Below the pieces are notes generated by a model, which saw nothing but the letters and a program-made list of their open reading frames with translations, did not search any database and had not been told where the DNA came from. From assembly GCA_007922305.1 (NCBI GenBank), contig ML677460.1:557008-621007 (forward strand): a DNA stretch of 64,000 nt, written 5' to 3'. This DNA comes from Dermatemys mawii. Taxonomy: Eukaryota; Chordata; Testudines; Dermatemydidae. Shown here piece after piece: positions 47,546-60,315 of the stretch. The stretch's first letter is position 1. Every line of letters begins with the position of its first letter. Made by a program: the position numbers and the translations under genes.

Positions 47546-47650
47546 GGGATTTTCAAATGACTTAAGTAATTCAGGAGCACAAGTCCCACTAATACCCAAG
47601 ACTTGTGCTCCAAAATCACCTGGGCAATTTGAAAACTCCACTCATCATTG
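47546..47650. repeat. Palindromic MITE-like repeat
   Basis: The inverted words ggagcacaagtc and gacttgtgctcc, and gattttcaaatga with caatttgaaaactcc at the ends, make a near-complete hairpin of about 105 bases. Confidence 0.55.
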
Positions 47651-49671
47651 CTCAGATAAGATGTCAAATTGACCCATCAATCATTTGTGATTAATGACAA
47701 TCACATGGTACTTTTTTCAAATGTTGTACAGTTAAAACTGGTGCCTTGTTCAAAGCCCAACTAATCCGCTTCCCTAACATCCCCCCTTCTGTAGTAGTTT
47801 AATAGGATATTCTTCACTTTCAGGCCCAAGCCACAGCTGAGTAATGTGAAACACCTGCCGCATGGCTGCATTTCAGTAGCAGATGAACTGAGTCCTGTGT
47901 CTAGTCCCTGTATCAGTCAGTGAAAAGCTCTGGTGGGAAAGGAAAGAAACAGGTAAGACAAAATGGCCAGGGTGATATTTTGCTATCATGACTTTGCTCA
48001 TGACTTCATTTCCCATTTTTTAGGGAAATGCTATTCCTTACAATGGGAATTCTCTGCATGAATAACTACAGGATTCAAAAAAAGTACAATTTCTTAAATA
48101 TTGTTATCAATTTGGGTCACTCAAGGATTTAGTGGGTCCCATGGGTAAAACTCAGACTGGGAAGTGTGTAGGCCATTGTGGATGGGGTTCATTTACTGTT
48201 TACTGTGGTGGGGTTCCCTAACTGTAGTTCCTATTAATCCAGTTTTAATTAATAGGAACTAGATTTTATTATATGTCGAATGAGGATCTGATTGGCACAG
48301 GAGAAATGAGTGTCCTCAAACCCATCCTCCCTGCAGTGACTTATCAAGGGAAAGAAGCACGGAAAGACACAACTAAGCGTGTGATAAGAATTGAGGAGGG
48401 GTCTGGGGAAAGGGGGCAGGCCACGCTGGGGTACAGATCTGGATGGAATCGCAACAGTGGGGTCAGGAAGTACACAGTGGATCTGAGACATTTACTAACA
48501 TCACTGCATTCACAGCATGACAAGCATTGGCTCAGAGCTCGGAAGAGACTCTCCATCCATCCATTGTAAGGGATATATCGTATATATGTAAGGGACTGGA
48601 GTGCCCAGTCCCAAGTACCTAAGTATTTCCCGGGGGCACTTGGCTTGCATGGCAAAGTGCTCCGTGGGCAGCATGGAGTCTTCTGAAGCTCCTGGGGGTT
48701 CTGCTTGGGATGTACGTTTTCCCACCCCATTGACAGTGGGAATCTCTGTCAGGAAGGGAAGTCCTGCTTTGTCAGGCTTTGAGCCAGTCTGATTTAACTC
48801 ATTCCACAGCAGAGCCCCCTCTACCACAACGTTATCTTAGCCCTGCTCTGTCATCACAAGATACATCTTGCAAGGGCAGCCACAGAGGAGGGCTTCCTGC
48901 CTGTCTTCTCTGGGCTTCCAGTCCTGAGCCTGGCCCTCTGCACAGCACCATCTCATGGCGTGACGCTGGAGGAACCAGAAAGCAAGAAGGGAGCTGGCAG
49001 AGTTCAGCTCCTCCATCACAACAAGCAAACGAACCCCACATGCTGCTGAATTAGTGCCGCTCTTTAACCAGATACAGTTAAAGGCCTTTAGAACACCCGG
49101 CTGGAGATTAGTTCATTGTTCCCTTTTCTTAATCTCTGCTCAGAAAGAAATAAACTTGATTCCTTCTGGTGACCTACATAGGATTTCCAGACTACTGAAA
49201 CTGTCTGTGCCTCCTTCCCATGGGGCCAAGAGACTCATCGCTCTCCCTGACAATAGCTCTGCTCCCCCTGGCACAGGTGATGCTTCTTCTCCCACCGCTC
49301 AGCTCTGCAACCATCCCCCCCCCCCCCCCTTTGGTTCGCATCTTCACTCTCTGGCAGTTCCACTGGATAAACTCATGGATGGCAGATCTCTGCTGCAGAC
49401 TGGATTTGCACCCACCAGGTATTAACAAATAATTACATACCAAAAACACTGACATGTAAAGAAAGTCAAGGCTGCCAAGTCAGACACCCGAAAGCTAGAC
49501 AATGCTGAAATCATTGCCTGTGCCACTTTTCATTTGCCATCCCTTGTGGGCACACTTTAAGACATAGTCTTTAATTACAGGATTGCAGGTGTGACATCTG
49601 AATCCAGCCCTCTGTGTTTACTCTAGCACAGAACTAATTAGCATTTGGTTTGGTTTTGGCTTAGAAGAAAA
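47651..49671. other. Unassigned non-coding stretch with a poly(C) run
   Basis: Fifteen C residues at 49315-49329. Open frames of up to 128 codons overlap on both strands without recognisable domains. Confidence 0.4.
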
Positions 49672-50098
49672 ACATGAGAGGAAAAGTTATTTACTTGTTC
49701 CCATAATAGAAGAACTAGGGGCCATCCAATGAAATTAGTGGGCAGCAGGTTTAAAACAAATAAAAGGAAGTTCTTCTTCACACAGCGCACAGTCAACCTG
49801 TGGAACTCCCTGCCTGAGGAGGTTGTGAAGGCTACGACTATAACAGGGTTTAAAAGAGAACTGGTTAAATTCATGGAGATTAAGTCCATTAATGGCTATT
49901 AGCCAGGCTGGGTAAGGAATGGGGTCCCTAGCCTCTGTTTATCAGAGGGGGGTGATGGATGGCAGGAGAGAGATCACTTGATCATTACCTGTTAGGTTCA
50001 CTCACTCCAGGGCACCTGGCATTGGCCATTGTCAGTAGACAGGATACTGGGCTAGATGGACCTTTAGTTGACCCAGTACGGCCTTTCTTATGTTCTTA
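49672..50098 (+). mobile_element. CR1 LINE 3' end
   Basis: Plus-strand copy of the C-terminal RT tail ([14 protein letters not shown] sequence, CR1 'aaaggaagttcttcttcaca') and 3' UTR, ending ttcttatgttctta at 50098. Severely 5'-truncated (427 bp). Confidence 0.9.
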
Positions 50099-50149
50099 AA
50101 TGTAGTGCAGGCCATAAGACAAACACAACTGTACAACCTGGTGCATAAC

Positions 50150-50800
50150 TGCCTCCTCTTCAACAGAACTGTCAATACTAATGCAGAAAGGACCAAAGTG
50201 ATCAATAATTATTTCTCTTCCATATTTGGGGAAAAAACATCTAGTCATATTTCATGATGATGATGATGATACACTTCCTATTCCAACAATAACTCAGGAA
50301 AATATTAAACAGCAGCTACTAAGGTAAGCCATTTAAAATCAGCAGGTCTAGACAACTTGCAGCCAAGAGTTTTATAACAGCTGGCCAAGAAGCTTGCTGG
50401 ATGGTTAACGTTGATTTTCAATAACTCTTGGAACGTCAGGGACATTTCAGAAAACTGGAAGAGAGATATTGTTGTGCCAATATTTTAAAAGGGTAAATGG
50501 GATGACCTGGGTAATTATAGTTCTGTTAGTGTGACATCAATCCCTGGCAAGCTACCAGAGTTGCTGATATGGGACTTGATTAATAAATAATTTTGAAAGG
50601 CTATCTTATTAATGCCAGTCAACATGGCTTTATGGAACATAATCCTGTCAAATTAACCCTATATCTTTTTTTGATAGGATTACAGTTTTAGTTGATAAAA
50701 GGTGACATTATTGATGTAGTACACTTAGATTTCTCTGAGACATTTGGCTTCGTACCACACAGTATTTTGATTCAAAAAAATCTAGAATAACACAAAACTA
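50150..50800 (+). pseudogene. Ancient CR1-like reverse transcriptase relic
   Basis: The plus strand, with frame changes, gives phrases of CR1 RT in order: SAGLDNLQPRVL, ISENWKRDIVVPIF, NYSSVSVTSIPGKLPE, then IDVVHLDFSETF and VPHSILIQ near 50715-50780. The last corresponds to the YLDFSKAFD block, with changed residues. Several stops and indels are present. It is a different, older lineage from the adjacent CR1 3' end. The catalytic YADD/FADD region is not present. Confidence 0.75.
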
Positions 50801-52732
50801 ACATTACACCAGGAAAAATCAAGGCTTGCCCCAGAGTTAACTGCACTAGGGGGTTGCATCAGCACAGCTACAAGGATGGCTAAAAACACCAACACAGACA
50901 AGGCATAACTCTTATTACCTCCATCAAAGTTGAATCCAGACATGACACCAGGAGGAACTGACATTGTACAGATGTTAACAGCTGAAGTGAAGGATAATGC
51001 AGCACTCTGGCTAGAGGTGTTACCTTTTGCCACAAGAAAACAGCAAACAGCGTTATCAGCTTGATGTTCAGTTTTGTTCCATGGATACATTCAGCGCCCA
51101 TGAATATTGACACACAATGGCAGAGCCTACATTTGATGTAGCAGCCAATTCCTCCCAGGCAGGGCTCAGAACCTGACATCACGGGACCATGGGTGAACAC
51201 ACTAAGTAGCCAAGTGACACACAGCAATTAACATTTGCTGATGAGTCAGGGAAAGGGCCATTATGTGCTTCAGATATAAAAAGAGACAATTTGCAATCAA
51301 CGTAATTACATTGACATGCACATGAAGCTTGCAACCTCTGAGCAATGAAAACATTTCTGATGCATTTTCTTTTACGCTTATTTTTTCCAGAGCGCTGCTT
51401 ATAGTTCTCTCACATTAGTATTTTTAGGGCACATTCACTGTGAAAACAGCTGTTTAAATCAAGGACCTTGACCAAGTGACCAGGCTGAAGTATATGTGCA
51501 AAATGAATCAGAGTCCAAACATGCATTGCCCTCCTGCTGTGGGGGAAGAGCCCACCCGACTCTCACCTCTTCCGGGTCTTATACCCGCTTCCAGCGCTGG
51601 TGGATGAGCACAGCAGCTCCTCTCTGGCTGCCTGCTCTAGAACTGGTTCAAGCTGGGTCTGGTGGAACCCAGTGTGGGGAGGAGATGCTGGTGTTATGGA
51701 GGAGGAAAGGCTGCTTACCACATGGGGTTTCAGTTTCGATCACTTGCAATAGAACCAAAGACAGGAATCAGCCCAGAGGGGTCTGTGCATCTGGCCTCTG
51801 CAGTGTGGCTAGGTGAGGTGCTTTGGGGAGTTCCTCTCTCTCCTCCACCGGCTCCATACTCAGGCGGTCAGTTGCCTCAGCAATAAGCCTGGGCATTAAT
51901 CCCCAGACTGCATGATTAGACAGATCCTGCCTCCATCCAAATATCCCCCGGCCTCCCTTGTCTCAGCCGTCTTCTCCATTCGCCACCCGCTGCCAGGATC
52001 CAACTAGTTCCAGACCCTCTTCTCTCTTGCACATCTCAAAGGCCAGTAAATCTGCCTATCATGTTCGACCAACCCTCACTGGACATCATCTTACCTGATG
52101 CACTCCTCTTCCAAATCCTAATTCCTGCCTTCACCTCCTCTCCTCCTGACCAAACCCCTTCTTTTATGATCTCCCTAACAGCCTGTCCAAATGACATCTC
52201 TACCAAATCCAAGAGCACCCTTTTCCCACCCCATTTCCATGCCTGAAAATGGGAAGATCCCCCACCACTATCCTCAGGAACCTTTTGGCCCCTCTTAGAG
52301 CCCACAGCAAGATCTTCTCCAAACTCATCATCTCTCTGACCTCATCTGTGTCTAGTCTGTAGCCTGCCCTACACTCAGCCAGTAGCTGCCTCCTTTCCAT
52401 CCCATCCTACCTGCTCCCACATCAGTGTAGGGGTATTTCCCTAGAGCTAGAGAGTGGATCCCACTGACAAGCATTATCCTTTCAAAGGGATGGAGCAAAC
52501 TATGTACTTTGTGTGTCAGGGAAAGATCTTTTGTAGAGTACAGCGGCCCGGCTGTGAACAAATAGCTTGCTTAGAGCTCGATGAAAAACTGCATCCATCA
52601 GGAAAACAACATGATATTAACCAGAGACCTTCCCAGGGAAGCTGCCGGCCTCCTGACTTTGAGAGGCCTCTGACAACAGTGTCCCCAGCTCTCCCAGTGA
52701 GGAGGGCTACTTGTGCTCACACTGCCACAAGC
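50801..52732. other. Unassigned non-coding stretch
   Basis: Frames of 61-115 codons on both strands (e.g. minus 50880-51227, plus 51496-51816) show no recognisable domain. Confidence 0.4.
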
Positions 52733-53046
52733 CCCCTCCCCAGAGCTGGATTACCCAATAAGCAGACTAAGCACGTGCTTAGAGCACCAGCAAAGCAGGG
52801 GGCACCAAAAAAAAAAAAAGAGAGAGATTTTTTTGGGAAAAAAATTGGTATTTGATATTTCAAAAAAAGCATCGAAGTAGTTAGTCATCATGGGAAAAAT
52901 CAGACCTTTGTTAGACTTCCTTATACTCCACTCCACCCTCTTCCCCCATTTTTCTGTTCTCTCTTTCTTACTTATCCCCACCTAACCGGGAGGGGGGGGG
53001 GCCTCCTACTAACGTAGATCGAAATAATGCGAGGAAATCAGAACAA

Positions 53047-54944
53047 ATGAAAGGGGAGTGTGAATACTGGCAACACGTCCTGCAGCGTGGTATAGCTGTT
53101 ATTCACACATTAGCTGAACGTGGTCTGCCTTTCCGGGGATCAAATGACACATTTGGATCATTGCACAATGGAAATTTCTTGGGATTGTTGGCGCTTGTGG
53201 CTGAGTTTGACTCAATTTTAGCAGGCCATATCTCAAAATATGGGAATGATGGCAAAGGCAACCCATCGTACTTATCCAAGACAATATGTGATGAACTCAT
53301 TGGTCTAATGAGTGACAAAGTTTATTCAGTTATTATGGATGAAATAAGTACTGCTGGGTACTTCAGTTTATCTGTCAACTCTACACCTGATCTTTCCCAT
53401 ATTGATCAATTGAATATTGTACTAAGATACGTGTCTCCCACAGATGGAAACCCAGTTGAACAATTTATAACATTCCTCAATTTGAAAAGCCACACTAGTG
53501 AAGAAATGACAAATCAAGTACTGCATTATCTGTGCCAAGTTTGCAAAATAGATTTCTCAAAGTGCAGAGGTCAGTCTTATGACAACGCTGCCAACATGTC
53601 AGGCCGTTATCAAGGAATGCAGAAGAAGCTTTTAGAACAGAACAAATATGCCCTATTCATACCATGTGCTGCACACTCTCTCAATCTTTTTGGCTGCAGT
53701 GCTTGTTGTCTGGTGGCAGTAAGACTTTTCTTAACAGTCCACTTACTTTATACATTTTTCTCTGCCTCAACACACTGATGGGCAATTCTTAAATCCTATT
53801 TGGGCAATGATCGTGTGTTGAAATCTCTTTCTAATACTCGCTGGGAGGCACATGCAGTGGCAACAAGTGCAATTCTGGAGTCCTACTCAAAGATTATGAG
53901 TAGATTATTTATACTGAAATAAACTGGTTAGTCTCTAAGGTGCCACAAGTCTCCATCGTCTTATTTACGAATACAGACTAACACGGCTTCTAATCTTAAA
54001 CCTACTCAAAGATTGTGGATGCATTAGAAAGTAGAGCTGAAGACCAATCACAAAAGGGAGAAACTATACGAGAGGCAGAAAACATTGCAAACAAGATGCA
54101 AGAACTAGAGTTTGTATTCACGTTGACCATGTGGAATGAAATTTTACAACACTTTTACCACACAAATAAAGGTCTCCAAGAAAAAGAATTGGATTTGAAA
54201 ACATGTGCAGACCTCTGTCAATCATTAGCAGACCACTTACACACTTTGAGGAATGATTTCAAAAGATTTGAAGACATATCCAAAGATATCTTGCCTGATA
54301 CTAACTACAAAGAAGCCCAGTCCCACGAGCAAATCAGGAAAAAACAACCAAATGATAGTAGTGCAACAGAAACAGCATTGAATCCTAGAGACAAATTTCG
54401 CATATCTACTTACTATGCTATAATTGATAAACTTGCAGCTCATATGAAGAGGAGCGGTGAAGTGTACGAAGAAGTATCAAGTAGATTTTCTTTTCTAAAT
54501 GATATGGATTTATCTGATGAACAATATTCACAAGGTTCCCAAAAGCTAATTGACTCATACCCTGTTGACTTGAACATGAATCTCTGTGGAGAAGTATGGC
54601 AGTTCCACTGTTATATGCGCACAAAGTTTAATGAAACAGGAAAAATGAAATTCAGTCACATTGATCTTCATGACACAATACTGAAAGACGGAATACAATG
54701 TGTATTTCCAAATGTAGAGATCGCAGTATGTATTTTTCTAACATTGATGATTACTAACTGCTCCACAGAATGCTCTTTTTCTCAGCTGAAAAGACTAAAA
54801 AACTCTCAGAGAACAACAATTTGTTAGGACAGACTTGATTCATTTTCCCTATTGTGTATGGAAGCGGACATGCCTCGTCGAGTCAGCTTTGATGAACGTA
54901 TCCAGAATTTTGCAATCAGAAAATCTAGAAAGAAGCTATTTTAA
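53047..54944 (+). pseudogene. hAT transposase (ZMYM1-like), broken by two stops and a SINE
   Basis: The cut-and-paste transposase of the element, of the kind annotated in vertebrates as zinc finger MYM-type protein 1-like. It opens at 53047 (MKGECEYWQHVLQRG, TLAERGLPFRGSND); upstream zinc-finger sequence is missing. The RNase-H-like catalytic region includes SVIMDEISTAGYFSLSVNST, CRGQSYDNAANMSGRYQGMQ and FIPCAAHSLNL. The C-terminal dimerisation part has TNCSTECSFSQLKRLKNSQR and the tail MPRRVSFDERIQNFAIRKSR. One frame runs from 53047 to the TAA at 54942-54944. Defects: TGA at 53776-53778, probably from CGA; a SINE with its 14-bp duplication; and TAG at 54825-54827, probably from CAG. Excluding the SINE, no net frameshift is visible. 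Confidence 0.88.
53896..54000 (-). repeat. SINE inserted in the hAT transposase gene
   Basis: Target duplication cctactcaaagatt at 53882-53895 and 54001-54014. The body has 'ctgaaataaactggttag' and 'acagactaacacggcttct', head on minus. Confidence 0.92.
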
Positions 54945-55090
54945 TTTCAGCATACATGTAAGTTTTGTGTCATTTCAAAAAATAAAATTTTATTTTACGG
55001 TACAGTATTGTTTTTATTTTGAATTACATATTGGGGGGCACCATAGTCTTTTCAGTGCTTAGGGTCCCTAAAGGTCTTAATCCGGCCCTG

Positions 55091-58000
55091 TCCCTCCTTC
55101 TCCCTTCTGGCCAACAGGGACCTCCGGAGGTTCAGTGTGTGAGATCAATTCCCTCTGAATGGCAATACTGCAATTAAACAAACCCTTTCTTTTAGCAGCC
55201 CCAAACGACTTGAAAGGGAGTAAAATAGCAGGCTGGATACAAATGATACTGGCTGCATTTCAGCTTGAATTGATCCTTCATTCACTTTCCTTAGGCGGCC
55301 ATTTCTGCACTAAACCAGAGGAGACATTTTCCACAGCCACTCTCATACACACCTTAGGCTCGTAAGCATCTAGGTGAGCGGAGGCGCTGGGCTTGTCAGA
55401 TCGACACAGGAAGCAGATGCCATAGTTGAATACCAGTGGTCGGATCTCCACTGAAGTCACTGGCAAGACTGCCAGTGAATTTGACAGGAGAATACCAAGC
55501 CCCATATGACTATTGTGAACAATTAAGCAACACCTTGCTAAATCTATCCCCATTTGGCAGCAGTCACAGCACTTCTCTATCATTAGGCTCGGTCACTGGC
55601 TCAATAAAGTGGCGTCTGCATTAAGCAGAGAAGGTTACCCATTGCAATAGGATGGTGAGCTCATTGCAAGACCACACAGGTGCTTGGCAGGGAGAAGACA
55701 CTTATCTAAACACAATGCTCTGAAGTAAAAGCAAAGGGAACCTGGGAAATGCTGGCCAAGTATGTCGCCTTTGTGTCTACAGCAGAACTTTGATTATCTG
55801 GCCTTCTCAGGGGACACCTAATACCTCTGGCCGATGGGAAGCTCAGTACCATGGGAGAGCTAGATGGCAAATGGCAAGAAGAGAAGCTGCCTGAAGTGTC
55901 AGCCTCCACAAGTCCAGAGAGTTGAAAAGCAGGGCGAGGGAAGAAAGAAGCCACATTATGCACCTGGGAACTGATTCTCCCTGCGCTTGGCTCCTGTTGC
56001 CAATAAGACCCACTTTGCACAAGTGTCAGGAAAGGATAGCAGTGTACAGCCAGTTTGCACAGTGCAAATGACATACGAAGGGAGGCAATAGAGTATCAGG
56101 CCCACTAGGACTTCTGCACCCAAGACTTATCAGCCTGATCACCTGTCCTGCGTCCGGGATGGCAGATCTGGACACTGCAGCAGAAGATACACGGGGCCTC
56201 CCCCATGGTTCTTCCCCTCAGCAGGGCCTCCACAGGGAGCGGGTTCTGCTGGTGGGGGCAGAGGGAGTTCACACAGACTTTGTCACCTTCTTGTATTTGG
56301 ATCCCTTTCTGTGCTCCAAAATTCCCCCAGGAGGCCTTCTGAGCATGCTCGGCAAGCCAGACTCTTGGGGGCTCCTCCCATTTTATGCCTCCATCCCTCA
56401 CTTTCTTTTTTAATATGTTTAAAGATGAAAAATGGAACAGGCTACTGGCCTATCTAATTCTGCATCTTCCTTCCAGCAGGGATGAATACCTGCTGTGATA
56501 CAGGATGGGGAAGAAACCATACTACACCTGCCCTTTCCAAGTTCTCCTGGCTTTCTTGATTTAAAGGAAAGTCCCATCACATGTGCAGCATCAGGAAAAG
56601 ATAGGTCTAGAAAAGCACCGAACGAGCCACAGGGAGGTCTGCACTCTGAACTTTCCAGGCTAAAACTCACAGGAGTTGCTCCCTGCCCCACTCACATCTC
56701 CACTGCAGGTCTGACTGCACGGTGGCATGACTGAAACCAGGTACCTGAGTTCCACACATGGAACAAGGTGAGACCACGCATCAGAGCAGCACAGGGGGGG
56801 AGTGCGACAGGGCCAGTCACTGGCCAGGAATCTCGCCACCTGCTCCTCGGTGTCTGTTTATGGCAGTTTCAGAGCTGTGCTTTTAAAGCAGGGAATTGTT
56901 AGGCCAAGCTGCTGAGAGCAGGAAGGGGGCACTCGTCCCAAGCCAGCCCCTTGCTTCCACTTGAGCAAAACTAAACCTCACCCCTCTTGTTCCACCTGCA
57001 GATTGCTAAGATAATTCGGCTAGCCCCAGTGGCTAGAGGAGCCTGTAGCCACCGTGCCCACATAATGGGCCAGTCCTACGCCCACTGAGGTCAGTGCCAA
57101 ATGATTTCAATGGGAGTAGAGCTGGTCATTGTATTTTTTAGGGCCTGCTTACACCTCACACAGAAATCCTACTGACAGGAGGTTCTGGAGAACAAAAATT
57201 GAACCGTGGGTCTTTTGTGGGGCTTAATCAAATTGTTCGGGGAGAGAAGGCTGTGCCCACACTGAGCTTTGGAACAGTCCCATCCAAAACCCCACACTTC
57301 CTGTGGGTCTGTAGCCTCTTCCCGTCTTCCTGACTATACAGCCCACTGGTTTTCCCTTGGCACCGCTGTCTCAGAGACCAGCCCTGTGGGGAGGGGATCA
57401 CAGAGCAGTGAATGCCGGCTCTGGGACCCTGCCTCTGGAACTGGCTCTTAAGAGATCCATGCTGCCGCCCCTCCCCTGGCTCGTCAGCCTTAGCACAAGC
57501 TCTGCTCACACCTTGGGACTGTGATCTATTCACAGTCTTCCTGGTCCCATCTTCTACCAGTGATAACAGCCTGAAAACTCCCTTTGTCTCCACCCCTCCC
57601 AGCCCTCTCGGCACCTTCTGCCACAGGGCTCTTACTCCTAGAACAGCCTCCCCGAGCCGGTTCACCAAGCCCCTCTCCCCGGTCCACATCCCACACCTGT
57701 CATGAGCCCTGTGGGAGGCAAGGATAGGCAACATCCGCAGTAATGCCCGGTGAGCCCCAAGACGTGCACAGGCCCTGCTGAGTCCCACATCGCCTCTCCT
57801 CCCTATCACCCAGCTCACTCTGGACCTGACTGGAAGTGCCGTGAACGTCTCCTCAGAGCAGGGCTTGTTCCTGGAGTGAACAAATTGCCGGGGGGCAGGG
57901 AGGGAGAGAGGCAGCAGGAGGCTTTTTCATGCTTTACATAGGCCTGTTTTGTGCCGCCCCTACCGAAATCAACATGGACGCGCAGTTCTTCTGACAGCTG

Positions 58001-58969
58001 GGCACTACGCTGGAAAATGCTGGCCTCTGATTTAGCGAAATGAGCCATTCACTTCCCCGAGCCCATTCATTGCTCTGAGCACACACACTGTCCAAGCCCG
58101 TTTGCTGCTCCGGGCCCAGGCAGTACTCTGAGCACAACTGTTAGTACAAGGTGCCAGAATTTTTGCCACAGAAAGAATTTTATAAACCGAAATGATGATA
58201 GTGATGTTTGTCTTTAGCCCTACGAAGACCCTCTGTATACATTATCATCTGCAGTCTTCCCAGTTATTCTTACCCATGGAACAGGAAAATATTGGCCTGG
58301 AGCAATTTACCAATACCCAGCAAACACTGTGCATGACTGAATAAGTTTAATCAGCAGTTCCTTACCAGTCAGTAATACCAATATGCAGTGGGTTTGGATG
58401 ACCAGAGGCAGCAAAGAGGATTGAGTGCTAGGTCCCAAGGTTCATTTAGCTGTAGGAGGGACAGACTATCCTGGGGGATGCAGGCAGACGTATCTAGATT
58501 TCTTTATTCAAAGACATTGTGAAAGGAATTTTAACAAAGTCAATAAGGAAGTACACTCAGGTTTGGAACCTCCCACTCCTACGCTTCTTGCCAAAAGGGG
58601 TGTGTGTTTTGTGCAGGTGCTGAAAGTTACCTGGTAAAATACACCCCACGGGCAGGTGCAGTGTTTAGCGCTCAGAACGGTAACACCCTGCGTGGCAGTA
58701 AATCTGCCCTATGGTTATAGAGATGGTGTAGATCTGGGGAAGAGATTTACCACAACAGTGCAGCCTTGAACTGACTCATCCTCCTGGCTCAAATTTCAAA
58801 TGCACTGAGGAAGTTCCCAGTAAAATCACTTTGAGATTCCCTGAAGAACAGTGTCCCGAGGGCTACGCATCTGTTTTGGAAAAGCAAATGGAAGGAAGCC
58901 ATTTCTTTCCCCCTTGGGCTCTGTGGTACATCTGGGGGGGGAGGGGAGAGAGAGAGCCTGGTGGTGTAT
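55091..58969. other. Unassigned non-coding stretch
   Basis: Scattered amniote repeat words (e.g. 'gatttcaatgggagtagagc' near 57102). The 196-codon minus frame at 57228-57818 and its plus-strand counterparts are GC-rich, with no recognisable domain. Confidence 0.4.
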
Positions 58970-59420
58970 AAATAAGCAAATGTTCATTGGAGCAGGACAC
59001 AGGTTCGAGCCCCAGTGCTGGTGAATATTTAATTTCGTATACTAAGTGGAATAGCTCCAACACGAGAGACTGAGAAAGAAAGATGAGACTCCTTGGAAAC
59101 CCATATTCTGCTCTGTCTGATTCAAACCTGGGCCTCCCACACCCACTGGGCAACAGGATCAGTCTCCCTCTGGCCTCATGAATATTTCATGATTTATACA
59201 AAGTAGACTGGCTCCAGCAGGAGAGCAGGAGAGTGCCCCATCCCAGAATAGTCCATAGCCCATTGCTTGGGGCACTCAGCTGTATCCGGGAGACCTGCGT
59301 TCAAGTCCTTCCTCTGAGTCAGGCAAGGCAGGGTCTGCAGCCTACTTCTGCCCTGTCTCTGCATCTCAGGGAGCGCCTCACCACTGGACTATTGCCTATC
59401 AAGGGGTGGGCTCCTGCTGT
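58970..59420. repeat. Two tandem copies of a SINE-like repeat
   Basis: Words such as aatatttaat...tata..aagtgga.tagctccaacacgagag (about 59024-59065) recur diverged at 59180-59230 (aatatttcatgatttataca, ctggctccagcaggagag). Pol III B-box-like words (ggttcgagcccc near 59002, gttcaagtcc near 59300) suggest a tRNA-related origin. Confidence 0.45.
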
Positions 59421-60024
59421 CCTGGTTATTCAGTTGGCACAATCTGCCCTGGATGCTTCCTTCCCACTGTCGGCATTTCCTGGGCTCAGCTGGGCCTCCC
59501 ATGGCAAAGTCAGAGCCCCTTCGGCAATGAGCCTGGCCTCACTGAGTCTCAGTCCAAAGCCTGGTCCACAAACACAACGAGCCCTTTACCTGCAACTGCC
59601 TTTGAAATCAATCTAGGGTGCAAACCACCTTGGGAACATGCTCACGTTGGTTTACCACAGTCAGGGAAGGAAGTAGACTGCCAAAAAAACCAGGGCTTGC
59701 GGCCAGCAAGGGCCTCCAGCAGGACATTCCAGGGAACGAGTGCCATAAAAAAGGGCCTTCAGCTAGGAAAGTCCTGCCCACGACCTGCTTCTATATGACG
59801 CTACAGCCCCGGAGCTGCGCTATCGTACCTCTCTGCCAGGTGCAGTGGGCAAGAGTCACTCAGAGACATAAACTTCCCCTGCAGTTTTCTGTTCCTCAGG
59901 GGCATGTGGGGGTGATTATTGTAGAGCTGGGCCAGAATGGAGGTTAGACATTAGATCAGCTCACCAGATAAAGCTCCGAGGAACTCTGATCACTGACAGT
60001 CTAGGGAGGAGGTAGAGTCCCATC
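59421..60024. other. Unassigned non-coding stretch
   Basis: No gene or repeat recognised. Confidence 0.4.
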
Positions 60025-60027
60025 TCT

Positions 60028-60312
60028 GGGCTTGTCTTCACTAGCGCGGGGAGAGATCGATCTTATGGTGATCGATTTATCGCATCTCGTCAAGACACAA
60101 TAAATCGATCGCCAGTGGCGCCCCTGTTGACTCCATAACTTCAGCTCGCCAAAAGGCGCAAGCTGGAGTCAACGGGGGAGCATGCCGCCGCCCACCGCCG
60201 CCATGAGGATGGCAGGTAAGTTGGCTGTAGATACACCGATTTCAGCTATGTTATTAACGTAGCTGAAATTGCGTATCTACAGTCGCTCCCCCGCCCTAGT
60301 GAGGACCAGCCC
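60028..60312. mobile_element. PIF/Harbinger-type MITE, copy 2
   Basis: Same family as 17279-17536: GGGCTTGTCTTCACTAGC at the left, complementary gtgaggaccagccc at the right, and duplication TCT (60025-60027, 60313-60315). It has an extra inner palindrome (agatcgatcttatggtgatc). Confidence 0.88.
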
Positions 60313-60315
60313 TCT

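Larger units (their letters stand above)
52741..55090 (+). mobile_element. hAT DNA transposon with ZMYM1-like transposase
   Basis: A 2350-bp element. The left end is CAGAGCTGGATTACCC; the right end on minus is CAGGGCCGGATTAAG, giving a CAGRGCYGGATTA terminus. Flanks cccctccc (52733-52740) and tccctcct (55091-55098) match at 6 of 8, a worn hAT duplication. It encodes a broken transposase and carries a SINE at 53896-54000. Confidence 0.85.

Noticed and set aside
51496..52400. Possible coding remnant around 51.5-52.4 kb
   Set aside because: Frames on both strands are similar in length and none shows a motif that I could name.
57228..57818. 196-codon minus-strand frame as a protein gene
   Set aside because: GC-rich region with comparable frames on the opposite strand and no domain pattern.
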